Below are positions 9,014-17,118 of a stretch of 64,000 bases of DNA, piece after piece. The DNA is from UBA5793 sp040255465 (GTDB lineage: Bacteria; Planctomycetota; Phycisphaerae; Phycisphaerales; UBA5793). The notes beneath the pieces are model-generated. The model saw nothing but the letters and a program-made list of their open reading frames with translations. It searched no databases and had not been told where the DNA came from. Both the position numbers and the translations under genes were made by a program. Numbering within the stretch: the first letter of the stretch is position 1; every line of letters begins with the position of its first letter. The stretch is taken from the NCBI GenBank assembly GCA_040255465.1, contig JBDZVA010000001.1, forward strand, positions 372,001 to 436,000, written 5' to 3'.

Positions 9014-10693
9014 ATGACCACACGAAGGAGAGTCCCGGATTCGATTCGACGGTTGCGCTGGGGGCTGCCCTCGGTGCTGATCGTGTGCGCGGTCGCCTTG
9101 GCGGCGATTCTGGAACTCACGATAGAGGATTTCCATCTCTCGGGAACGCAAATCGGAGATGTGCAACGAAGTGCAATCAAGACTTCGGACTATTGCGTGG
9201 ACTGTCACGGCCCGGTGGGCGGACCAGCCATTGCTCTGCGAGGGATGGATCCGGTCTGGGCCTGGCAGGGTTCGCTCATGTCGCACGCCGCACGCGACCC
9301 GCTCTTCTTCGCGCAGTTGGCAACCGCCAATCAAGATGTTGCCAACGCAGGCTACTTCTGTATGCGCTGTCATGCGCCACTCTCATTTGTAAGCGGTCAT
9401 GCGGCTGATCCCAGCGGCCAGACGCTCGATGACTACGACGCCGACGGCGTCTCGTGCCACTTCTGCCACGCGATGGTTGATCCGGAGTACAAGGCAGGCA
9501 TCAGCCCTCCGGAAGACCGGGCGATCCTCGACGGACTGGAGTCAGTGCCCGAGCACTCCGCCAACTCGATGTTCGTGCTGGATCCGCTTGGCCGTCGGCG
9601 CGGACCCCGCGAGGATGCCCAACCGCAGCACGAGCTGCTGCATTCGCCGTTCCATCGCTCGGCCAACTTCTGCGGCACGTGCCACGACGTTGGAAACGTG
9701 GCGATTTCCCGCCAGCCGGACGGCACGTATCGATACAACAGCATCGGCGAGCCGACTCCCGACGAGGATGCCTGGACTCAGTTCCCGCTGGAACGGACCT
9801 TCACTGAGTGGCAACTGAGTGCATTTGCTAATGGCGGCGTTGACATGGGAGGCCGCTTTGGTGGCTCGGGAGTGACGATCATCGAGACGTGCCAGGATTG
9901 CCACATGCCGCGCGTCGCGGGACGGGCCGCCCGCCAAGGGCCGTTCCGGATGGACGTTGCCGAGCACTCCTTCGCAGGATCGGCGACTTGGGCTCTGGAA
10001 ATCATCGGCATCTACTACAAGGACAATCCGCTCGTCAACCAGAAGGCGCTCGCCAAAGCGCGACTTGCGAGCGAGTCGATGCTGCAGCGCGCGGCCTCAC
10101 TCGAGGCGGCTCGCAACGGCGAGTTACTTGACGTGCGCGTCATCAATGAAACAGCGCACAAACTTCCCACCGGCCACATCGAAGGTCGACGGGTCTTCCT
10201 GAACGTAAAGTTTTACGACGCCTCAAGAAGGTTGATACAGGAATACGGCCACTACGACAGCGCCACCGCGCATCTCGATGAACAGTCCACACGCGTCTAC
10301 GAGATGCGCGTCGGACTCAGCGAAGACGCCGCACGCATGACAGGCCTTCCCCAAGGGGTCACAACCCACATGGCGCTGGCGGACACGATCGAGTTCGACA
10401 ACCGTATCCCGCCGCGCGGATTCGTGAATGCCGCCTATGAAGAAGGTGGTGCTCCTGTCGTCGGCGCCACGTATGCCGATGGCCAGTATTGGGATGACGT
10501 AAACTTCGTCATTCCTCCCGAATCGGTTGGTGCCGTCGTGACACTCTACTACCAAACGGTCACCGCCCACTACATCAAGGCGCTGAGCGACGGGAATACG
10601 ACCGACCACTGGGGCGATACGCTGTACGAGTTGTGGAAGCAGACCGACAAGGGGCCGCCGGTTCAGATGGCCCAGACGGTGCTTCGTTTGTGA
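9014..10693 (+). CDS. Secreted five-heme cytochrome c
   Basis: The 559-residue protein has an N-terminal hydrophobic segment (~18-36) acting as a signal or anchor, and five CxxCH heme-binding motifs: CVDCH, CMRCH, CHFCH, CGTCH and CQDCH. After the last heme (~residue 300) comes a long beta-rich domain containing a KLPTGH motif, seen in large multiheme proteins of the cytochrome c554 / hydroxylamine-reductase-like superfamily. AGGAG lies 9 nt before the ATG at 9014; an earlier ATG at 8948 would disrupt the signal. It is probably periplasmic and receives electrons from the divergent ferredoxin protein. The terminal substrate is unknown. Confidence 0.85.
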   Translation: MTTRRRVPDSIRRLRWGLPSVLIVCAVALAAILELTIEDFHLSGTQIGDVQRSAIKTSDYCVDCHGPVGGPAIALRGMDPVWAWQGSLMSHAARDPLFFAQLATANQDVANAGYFCMRCHAPLSFVSGHAADPSGQTLDDYDADGVSCHFCHAMVDPEYKAGISPPEDRAILDGLESVPEHSANSMFVLDPLGRRRGPREDAQPQHELLHSPFHRSANFCGTCHDVGNVAISRQPDGTYRYNSIGEPTPDEDAWTQFPLERTFTEWQLSAFANGGVDMGGRFGGSGVTIIETCQDCHMPRVAGRAARQGPFRMDVAEHSFAGSATWALEIIGIYYKDNPLVNQKALAKARLASESMLQRAASLEAARNGELLDVRVINETAHKLPTGHIEGRRVFLNVKFYDASRRLIQEYGHYDSATAHLDEQSTRVYEMRVGLSEDAARMTGLPQGVTTHMALADTIEFDNRIPPRGFVNAAYEEGGAPVVGATYADGQYWDDVNFVIPPESVGAVVTLYYQTVTAHYIKALSDGNTTDHWGDTLYELWKQTDKGPPVQMAQTVLRL

Positions 10694-10719
10694 CAAGAGT
10701 CCCCATGCGATTCGCCCCA

Positions 10720-10735
10720 CGCGGTTTGAACCGCG
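10720..10735. terminator. Possible terminator hairpin after cytochrome gene
   Basis: CGCGGTT-TG-AACCGCG is a perfect 7-bp stem 27 bases past the cytochrome stop. No U-run follows, so a rho-independent role is uncertain. Confidence 0.35.
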
Positions 10736-10822
10736 CGGCCCCCGCCGAGCCCCATGCCGGTTAGCAGAGTTGGTGCCTCCAAATCGTGGTTGGTGGATCG
10801 AAGGCGGTTGCCCCGGGGCTCG

Positions 10823-10906
10823 GTCGAGTACATCAGGCACTACAACAAGGACCGGCCGCACTCGGCGGTTGGCCACGGCCCGCCCGCGGGTCCCCCGCCG
10901 CTGTGA
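10823..10906 (+). pseudogene. Transposase/integrase-core C-terminal relic
   Basis: A frame reads VEYIRHYNKDRPHSAVG followed by GPPAG and a TGA stop. The Y-(I/N)-x-x-R-P-H-x-A-x-G motif is the classic C-terminal end of rve-type transposases (IS3/IS481-like). No upstream catalytic part remains in frame, so this is a fragment. It supports a history of insertion in the stretch between the cytochrome gene and the R-M system. Confidence 0.7.
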
Positions 10907-11421
10907 CTGGCGGATCGCAACGGCGCCGTCCGATGCCGAACTCGATTGGGCGGGGTGCTGCGACACGACTACCGGCAGGCGGCGCAGGAATTGGATCGAC
11001 ATCCGGTGCCCACGTAACACCCGTGACTCTACACGAACCCCGCCGCTACGAGCTGGCTTCCTGCGGGGAGATCTCGTGGCGTTCGCCGGATCCAAGCGCC
11101 AATTGCTTCGCCCGTTTGTTCGATCACAATCAGCGGCGCTTGGCTATCGTGGACTCTAATCGATTCGCGAAGGCGAACAGAGCCTGGGTGTAACCTGAAT
11201 TGACACGCTCGGGCGCTCGCTCGGTTGCGAGCTTCACAAGTCCCCGGAGCGGAAGTAGGAAGGACGGCAAGAGTCTCGTTTCCCGCTTGCTCGATCGCAG
11301 GGTCAGCACGGTGACTGCCTGCTTCGACGGTGAGCTCCGTTCCGCTGCTTGCGTGAGGACGCCGAACCCCAGCTTTGGACCTTGCCAAAGAAGTCCCCGC
11401 AGGAACGGCATCATCGACGAC
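10907..11421. other. No gene seen
   Basis: About 500 bases between the transposase relic and repeat block B. The frames present lack recognisable motifs. A short stretch reading VLRHDYRQAAQELDRHP may be another decayed mobile-element fragment. Confidence 0.4.
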
Positions 11422-11702
11422 CCTCCCCGATCCGAACGGTTTCAAACCGTTGGCTGATTTTGGCTGAGAGCGTTTTGCGCTCGCACGGCGTTAACCAGGC
11501 CGGTCCAACTGCTCTGGCGCTGTCAAGAACGCGGTTGGTCGATCCGGTGCTGGCGCCTTGGGGACCGGTCTGTCAGCGACGCCCACCCGCCGATCACGCC
11601 GCCGTGCATGGTCCGGATCCGCCTATCCCGCGCTCGCGCGGCGTTAATCACACGCCGCGTTCGAATTCGGCACGTGCTGGTTAACGCGGCGCGAGCGCCG
11701 CG
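11422..11702. repeat. Dispersed repeat block B
   Basis: The direct-orientation counterpart of block A. It contains an exact inverted repeat AACGGTTT-C-AAACCGTT near the left end. At its right end CGCTCGCGCGGCGTTAA is matched by TTAACGCGGCGCGAGCG, with one mismatch over 17 bp, enclosing ~33 bases. GGTTAAC motifs recur. The palindromic structure suggests a folded or protein-bound element, not coding sequence. Confidence 0.65.
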
Positions 11703-11806
11703 GTGGGCCAGCTTGCCTAGTCCCGCCGGAAGCAGTCAGGTAACGCGCCCGACTACTACCGGGCGGCGCATCAGACCATCACCGGCTATCGAAAGTGCTC
11801 GCCGAA

Positions 11807-13408
11807 TCACCGTGTCCGGAGGACTAGCAGCACCTCGCGACGGATCGAGTTCTGCTGGTGCAGGTCGTACCGCTGGTAGGTGTCCAGTTCGATGCATTCG
11901 TCCTCGACAAGGCCCGAAGCCACAGCGACGTCGCGAAGCAGTTCGGGCGTGTTGATCGCAAACGCTGACCCACCAAGCGAGCACCGGTTGGGGCCAATCA
12001 CGAGCGCTAGCGGAGCCCCCCGCTTCAAGAGGCCCGCCACAGTTCGGAACACGGCGCCCATCTCGTCGAGATACTTGTACAGGAGCGAAGGTGTATTCTT
12101 TCGCCGGAAACCGTTCCCGGGCTTCTCCGCCTTAGCAAGCATCCGGAGGCAAAGGGAGTGGCAGCCCTTGGGAAGGTGGGAAGTGTTCGCGCGGAGATGC
12201 TTTTCGATGCCGCGACGCTCCCGATCCGTGATCTCGCGATTGCCAATGAGTGCTCGTTCGGAGTCGCGAATCTCCCGATCGCCGATGAGACCTAGGAGGC
12301 ACAGGCTCAATCGATGCATGTCCACATATGGGAGGGCCGTTGCATATGGTGGCGAGGAGATGATCGCATCAACCTTGCGGCGGCCAAAGAGCGATTGCAT
12401 CGACCTCTTCGCCGCCGCGGGGTCACGAGAATCGACCAGCATCGCTGCCTGCAATTTACCATCGTCCAAGGGCGCTGGAGTTGCACAGATGATGTTCACC
12501 TTCTTGCGGACACTATCCGCAAACAGCGAGAGTGCTGGGTAGTTGTCTGAGGGTACTACACGACGTCGTATCCGCAGATCCGCTGGCTCTTGCCACGAGA
12601 CGTCACGAACTACGTCGCTCAACATCACTCGAAACGTGCCCCTCAATTCCGCAGGCACCTCGCGGTGAATAACGTCTAGAGCGAATGCCAACTGCATGAG
12701 AACTAGTTCGGGGAACCACTCGCGAAGGTAGGGGAGATTTGGCAGCGCATCCTCGAACGAGACGGTCAATCGCTTCTCGATCCAACGAGCAAGCTTCTGA
12801 TCGTCAACTTCAGCGGCCTGAGATACTGCAGCGAGCACTGCATCTGCCGCTCGACGTAGCTCGTTGCGCGGAGCATTGAACGCCACGACCTTGGCGTTCG
12901 CGATTTCGACGGCGAGAGGATGTAGATCGAATCCCGCGGCATCAATCCCCAGGTGTGACGCCTCCAGCAATACTGTTCCACTGCCACAGAACGGATCGAG
13001 CAACAGCGAGCCTCGCCTCAGCCCGAGGATGTTCGCAGCTGCTCGAACCACTTGAGGATTGAACTTGCCTCGATACTCGTGCAAACCATGTGCCGAGTAC
13101 CTGGTCGCCTGCTTCGTAGCCGCGCGAACCGAGACAGAGCCCTTGCCTGCCAAACGTCTGACACCATTCCTCGGGGCGGACGCTTCAAGAACAGCCTGAT
13201 CAGTACGTGTCCGAGAGCCAGCTGCATCTTCGACTTCGGCGAAGTATGTGAAGCGTCTCGCGATTTCGGGCTTCAGTGCGGCTTCCACTATAAGACCATC
13301 CGTCACCGGCTGCGGCACGGCCTTTGTCAACCTCTCGACCTCTAGTACAGCGAGGCGTTTCTCATAGGGCATGTACTTGTAACCGTGCCACCGAAGCGTG
13401 GTAGTCAT
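11807..13408 (-). CDS. DNA methyltransferase (SPPY type), R-M subunit
   Basis: The 533-residue protein has a SAM-binding motif I (LLLDPFCGSGTVLLEA, near residue 145) and a later catalytic motif IV SSPPYAT (~residue 355). SPPY is typical of N4-cytosine methyltransferases. The region before motif I reads HEYRGKFNPQVVRA, similar to the motif X region of the neighbouring enzyme. I chose the ATG at 13408, which overlaps the stop of the upstream methyltransferase gene (ATGA); the longer open frame only continues through that gene. It forms a coupled operon with the RHH gene and the second methyltransferase, downstream of a PLD nuclease. Target sequence unknown. Confidence 0.85.
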   Translation of the reverse strand: MTTTLRWHGYKYMPYEKRLAVLEVERLTKAVPQPVTDGLIVEAALKPEIARRFTYFAEVEDAAGSRTRTDQAVLEASAPRNGVRRLAGKGSVSVRAATKQATRYSAHGLHEYRGKFNPQVVRAAANILGLRRGSLLLDPFCGSGTVLLEASHLGIDAAGFDLHPLAVEIANAKVVAFNAPRNELRRAADAVLAAVSQAAEVDDQKLARWIEKRLTVSFEDALPNLPYLREWFPELVLMQLAFALDVIHREVPAELRGTFRVMLSDVVRDVSWQEPADLRIRRRVVPSDNYPALSLFADSVRKKVNIICATPAPLDDGKLQAAMLVDSRDPAAAKRSMQSLFGRRKVDAIISSPPYATALPYVDMHRLSLCLLGLIGDREIRDSERALIGNREITDRERRGIEKHLRANTSHLPKGCHSLCLRMLAKAEKPGNGFRRKNTPSLLYKYLDEMGAVFRTVAGLLKRGAPLALVIGPNRCSLGGSAFAINTPELLRDVAVASGLVEDECIELDTYQRYDLHQQNSIRREVLLVLRTR

Positions 13409-14535
13409 CGCGTTCTCCGAAACACAGCAATGTGCTCGCGCTCGATCGCGGCATGCGAGAGGTTGAACGCCTTTCTTGTCCGCGCAATCTGGCGCTCGAT
13501 AGTGTCGGCGAGGTGAAAGCCGTGCACGTCGGCTGCACGGCTGAGCAACGCGAGGTTGTCGATGGTTTCTCCTCGAATGATCGAACGTCCGATCAGAAAG
13601 CAGGCTGAACCCTTGGCGTGCATCACCGCCGCCAGAAGCCGGAACACCTGGGTCATCTGATCGAGGAAGTGCTCTGCGGTGTGCGAGTTCTTGCCCTTGA
13701 AGAAGTGGGGCCTCGCGCCGATCTCTCGCTCTCGAACTGCAATCGGGTCCATTCCCAGCCAGTACATCCGGTACTTGTGGTAGAGCCAATACTCATACGC
13801 ATTCGGATATGGTGGCGACGTAATCACCAATCCAACTGACTGCTTCAGCTGGTCGGGGCGGACGGTCAGTACATCCTGATTGATGATCAGCGGCCTGGGG
13901 CCTCGGTCGCCGAGCGAGAGCGTGGCTCGCACTACATCCTCTGCCCTCCGCTCAAAGGCGATGAAAACATCCTCAGCCGATACATCCTTCTTGACGGCGG
14001 CGTATCTTGTGTCACTGTCTTGATTTGAAACCCGAACGACAATGGCCGACAATGCGACCCGGAGCGCATCTCGAGTATCGCTGTCATCAACCCGTGTGAT
14101 GGAAGCCAGTAGCGACGCGAGGCAAGCCTGAACCCGGGGCTGAAACCAATGGTCCAGGCGAGGGATCGCTGGCACTTCGAATTGCTTGCGGGCCAAGCGT
14201 CCTTGCGCTTCGGTGCGGACCTTGCGGATCAATCGCATTGCGCTCTCGTCGAGCGGTGTGGTTTTCACCTTTGCAATCAGGCATGCGATCGGTGAAAGAT
14301 CGACCCCGACAGCGTGATAGCCGGCCTGCATCGCCTCGACCAGCGTTGTGCCAGAACCGCAGAAGGGGTCGAGGACAATCGTGCCCTCGGGAGGAGGTTG
14401 CAGGCGGATGAGGTTCTTCGGGATCTGCGGGATGAACTTCGCAGGATACGGGTGGATGCCGTGCGGTCCATCCTGCGTTCTGGCGGACTTGAATTCCCAA
14501 TCGATCGTCCCCAGTGCTGTGGCGGTCTGAGTCAT
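13405..14535 (-). CDS. DNA methyltransferase (SPPY type), R-M subunit
   Basis: The 376-residue enzyme has motif X HPYPAKFIP (residues ~28-36), motif I LDPFCGSGTT (55-64) and motif IV TSPPYPNAYEYW (~240). The order X-I-IV and the SPPY tetrad fit an N4-cytosine methyltransferase. It overlaps both neighbours by 4 bases: the RHH gene stop at its start and the second methyltransferase at its end. Two methyltransferases for one nuclease is what is expected when the recognition site is asymmetric and each strand needs its own modification. Confidence 0.87.
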   Translation of the reverse strand: MTQTATALGTIDWEFKSARTQDGPHGIHPYPAKFIPQIPKNLIRLQPPPEGTIVLDPFCGSGTTLVEAMQAGYHAVGVDLSPIACLIAKVKTTPLDESAMRLIRKVRTEAQGRLARKQFEVPAIPRLDHWFQPRVQACLASLLASITRVDDSDTRDALRVALSAIVVRVSNQDSDTRYAAVKKDVSAEDVFIAFERRAEDVVRATLSLGDRGPRPLIINQDVLTVRPDQLKQSVGLVITSPPYPNAYEYWLYHKYRMYWLGMDPIAVREREIGARPHFFKGKNSHTAEHFLDQMTQVFRLLAAVMHAKGSACFLIGRSIIRGETIDNLALLSRAADVHGFHLADTIERQIARTRKAFNLSHAAIEREHIAVFRRTR

Positions 14536-14735
14536 TGGCGAGCCCCCTGTGCGGGGGCGTTCGGAGCACGCTCCTCAAAGAGTCGAGACTGACCTCGGTC
14601 AGCCAGGTAGTCGGCGCATCGTTCCAAGAACCAGTCCTTTAGGCTCTTGCCCTCTTCCATTAGCGCCGCGTGGAGGCGTCGCTTCAACCCGGGATCGATA
14701 TCAATCACGATGCGGCCCGACGTTCCGACTGCCAT
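14532..14735 (-). CDS. RHH/CopG-like small DNA-binding protein
   Basis: The 67-residue protein begins with a beta-strand-like segment (GRIVIDIDPGLKRRLHAAL) and a second helix (SLKDWFLERCADYL), the pattern of ribbon-helix-helix regulators. GGAGG lies 6 nt ahead of the ATG. A 24-bp near-perfect palindrome sits just upstream. Its position as the first gene of the methyltransferase operon suggests it tunes methyltransferase expression, analogous to controller proteins of R-M systems. This role is inferred. Confidence 0.72.
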   Translation of the reverse strand: MAVGTSGRIVIDIDPGLKRRLHAALMEEGKSLKDWFLERCADYLADRGQSRLFEERAPNAPAQGARQ

Positions 14736-14747
14736 AACAAACCTCCA

Positions 14748-14771
14748 GTCACGTGACGTACGTTACGTGAC
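14748..14771. promoter_or_regulatory. 24-bp palindromic operator candidate
   Basis: The sequence GTCACGTGACGTACGTTACGTGAC equals its own reverse complement except at one mirrored pair (positions 8 and 17). It ends 12 bases upstream of the RHH start and just outside its ribbon binding site. It also contains repeated ACGT half-sites (GTCACGTGAC, ACGTACGT). The placement fits an autoregulatory operator bound by the RHH protein. Confidence 0.7.
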
Positions 14772-14798
14772 ATGAAGGCGGATGGCAAATGGAACAGC

Positions 14799-16040
14799 CT
14801 ACCACAACCCGTATCTTTTCTGGCCTGCGGCCCCGCCGGTTCCGCCAGAGCGAGAGCAATGGAAATTGAGACCTGCATACTCCGGTGAGGTCGGCTTGAC
14901 GAGGCGCACATGGTACTCTGGGTTGGAGCCGGGTCGCCGCTGAACGTGGAGGATGTCGCCCCCCTCGGGATCGGTCATGTCGACCAGCTCATGACTCACG
15001 CGAAAGCGGAAATCGGCGTTGCCGCCCTCCCCGGCCTCGCGGCGCCATGCCCGAAACTCATCCTTGAGCACGCCTTGGGGTCTCTCGATCTCGACAAAGA
15101 AGTGACGGCCCGCGTGCTTCTTGTTCTTGCTGTCGAATCCCAGTGGCCCGAAAAACGGTTCCACATCGCCCGGTAGACTCATCTCCGGAGTGCCCGGGAC
15201 TCCAGTGCGATGCGACACGTCAAACTGTGCAAGTACCATTGCGAAGTTGGTGTAGGACGATGCCGTCGCTTGGGTGCCAGCGCCCGAAGCAATGGCGGCA
15301 TGGTCCGACGCGGCAGACCGCGGCTCGGCTTCGCCTTCGGGGGCCACATCAAGATCAGCCTCAGCGATGGGTTCTGGCGCTGGGGGGCGCCATCGCGCTC
15401 GACGGTTTCCTCGAGTAGTTTGTGCGCGCAGACCTGGCTGCTCGGGAGGGCGAGGGCGCGAGCGCGGAAGGGGCCGCTCCAGAATGATGCCTTGCGCTAA
15501 CAACGTCGAGATGTCTGCCTCGTTGGCAATCTGGAATGCTCCATCCCCGGTGACGCCAGCCCATCGATCGATGGCCGCTGCGGCTTGACCAAGGGCGGTA
15601 TCGCTCGCCGCATTTCCGCCTTCCAGTTCGATCCACGCCTCGACGTGTGTTCCAAGGGCTTGCACAGTCAGGTTGGCCGAGCCCACAATTCCCGTCGCGG
15701 TGCGGTTGGCCCTCACTATGTGGGCCACTTTTGGATGGAACAAAGCGTTACCGAACGAAACCACCGTTAAGCGAGCGTCCGGGCTGCCCGCAAACAGACT
15801 GACCAACGGGCGCACGTCGGCAACGGTCAGCGGATCAGTGGCGTTTGATCCCAGCACCAATCGAACTCTTCCGCCACGAACAGCAAGGTCACCGAGTGCG
15901 GGAGCGAACTTCGCAATCGCCGCGTATCTGAAAAAGCCGAATTGGCCACGGAAGGCGGCGATCCCTTGGACAAGATTCGTGTCAAACCAGATTGCCGGAC
16001 AAATGCCCTCGTCCTTCCCGGTGTCGTAATACGTGATCAT
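14799..16040 (-). CDS. PLD-family restriction endonuclease (BfiI/NgoFVII-like)
   Basis: The 413-residue protein carries the phospholipase-D nuclease motif: FHPKVAHIV (H-x-K) followed ~15 residues later by GSANLT, with an acidic residue nearby (HVEAWIELE). It has one HKD motif, so it would act as a dimer, as in BfiI and the NgoFVII family. A Pro/Arg-rich linker follows (~235-290), then a C-terminal domain that probably reads DNA. Two SPPY methyltransferases lie directly downstream, supporting restriction. I chose the ATG at 16040 (MITYYDTG); upstream codons in this frame look non-coding. Known PLD endonucleases cut without metal ions. Confidence 0.82.
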   Translation of the reverse strand: MITYYDTGKDEGICPAIWFDTNLVQGIAAFRGQFGFFRYAAIAKFAPALGDLAVRGGRVRLVLGSNATDPLTVADVRPLVSLFAGSPDARLTVVSFGNALFHPKVAHIVRANRTATGIVGSANLTVQALGTHVEAWIELEGGNAASDTALGQAAAAIDRWAGVTGDGAFQIANEADISTLLAQGIILERPLPRSRPRPPEQPGLRAQTTRGNRRARWRPPAPEPIAEADLDVAPEGEAEPRSAASDHAAIASGAGTQATASSYTNFAMVLAQFDVSHRTGVPGTPEMSLPGDVEPFFGPLGFDSKNKKHAGRHFFVEIERPQGVLKDEFRAWRREAGEGGNADFRFRVSHELVDMTDPEGGDILHVQRRPGSNPEYHVRLVKPTSPEYAGLNFHCSRSGGTGGAAGQKRYGLW

Positions 16041-16559
16041 CGGGAAGCGTACCGGCTCAAAACCTGACCGGCCACATTCCTCAGCGGAACACTTCGCTCC
16101 CAACCCGAACGAAGCCGAGCGCATCCGCGAGAGATGAGGTAGAGCCGTACCGACTTCGCCAGCGCTCGACTGAGCAACGGCCCCAAGATTCCGAAGAACG
16201 TCGCGCAGCCCCCCCGAGCGCAACAGTGGGTGTTGCGCTCCCTACTGGGGAGACAACCCCCTCATAACCCCGTACCCTGCGAAACAGAGACTCGGAGAGA
16301 CTCTTTGCCCAAACGGGTACTTTTGGCGATCCCGGCGGCGCCCATCGGTTATGACCTCGGCGCGCGGGGAGACAAGGCCGCGCATCGACGCCTTCGCCAA
16401 GTACTTGCAAAACAGTGGCCTGCAGACGCGAACGCCGCCGAGGTCTCTCGGCAGCGCTTCCGTTAAGCCACAGGGCCGGCTGCGTTCGCAACCGGCCCTT
16501 CGATAGAGCGGTCGCAACAGTGTTCGTAACGCCGCGAGAGGGGAAGAGAGACCTGCGAG
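16041..16559. other. No gene seen
   Basis: About 520 bases between the nuclease gene and a transposase relic. Overlapping frames here are Arg/Pro-rich, with no motif and no ribosome-binding site, and I do not support them. The boundary near 16250-16500 may hold decayed insertion-sequence material. Confidence 0.45.
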
Positions 16560-16769
16560 GTGCGTGGCGGCTCCGCAAGTTGCCAATGGACGATCGGCAC
16601 GGGCGAAACCGGCGCCTTCCTCGACGGGGAGTCGGCGCTGATGCTGGTGGCGGCGCGGCTAAGTCACGTTGCCGGCACGAAGTGGGGCGCGCGAAGGTAC
16701 CTGGACATGAGGAGACTGCGGGAGATGAGGATGGATCGAATGGAGACCCAACAGGCCGTGGTGGCCTGA
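16560..16769 (+). pseudogene. Possible IS256-type (Mutator) transposase C-terminal relic
   Basis: The 69-residue frame contains DGESALMLVAARLSHVAGTKW followed by GARRYLDMRRL, resembling the C-terminal end of Mutator/IS256-like transposases. The catalytic domain is absent. About 100 bases downstream is GCAACTTGACGGACACTACC, which looks like an insertion-sequence terminus. The identification is from memory of the family and is moderate at best. Confidence 0.45.
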
Positions 16770-17118
16770 CGAAAGCGCCCCGGTGCTGCGGCTCCGCGGC
16801 TGCGCCGCTCCGCCTCAGTACCGGGGAAGGCAACACCTTCCCACGGAGAGCCCCTTCCCAAATGTGCGCAACTTGACGGACACTACCTCTCCTGCCAGAA
16901 CCATCCGATCATTGGAGACCCCGGCTTACATAGCATCTTGACGCACGCTACCACCGACACTACCGGGTCGCAGTGGGTGCAGGTAGAACCGATCGAGATC
17001 AGCATGACGAGGTCGCTTCAGCACCGGCTCCCCCAGAGTCACAGCGGATCGCCTGTTCATCCTCCGCCAGCCCACACAACTTCTTGAAGCGCCGAGAGAT
17101 TAAGTGTGTCCTTTTGCG
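16770..17118. other. No gene seen; probable IS end
   Basis: No supported frame. The segment ending near 16895 (ACTTGACGGACACTACC) may be the terminal repeat of the degraded insertion sequence. The remaining bases are the downstream side of the zinc-ribbon membrane gene. Confidence 0.4.

Noticed and set aside
6691..11702. attC (integron) sites in the repeat blocks
   Set aside because: The GTTAAC-containing ends do not fit the RYYYAAC/GTTRRRY cores and no integron integrase is in the window, so the attC reading is not supported.
11600..11702. tRNA-like structure around CGCGTTCGAATTCGG
   Set aside because: TTCGAAT resembles a T-loop, but no anticodon stem or acceptor stem can be formed; it belongs to the repeat block.
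16081..16836. 251-codon minus-strand frame in the transposase relic region
   Set aside because: Arg/Pro/Ser-rich, no start site and no motif; the plus-strand relic is the better explanation.
16230..16870. Group II intron or retron RNA
   Set aside because: No domain V (GAGC...GTTC-like) hairpin or reverse transcriptase frame could be seen.
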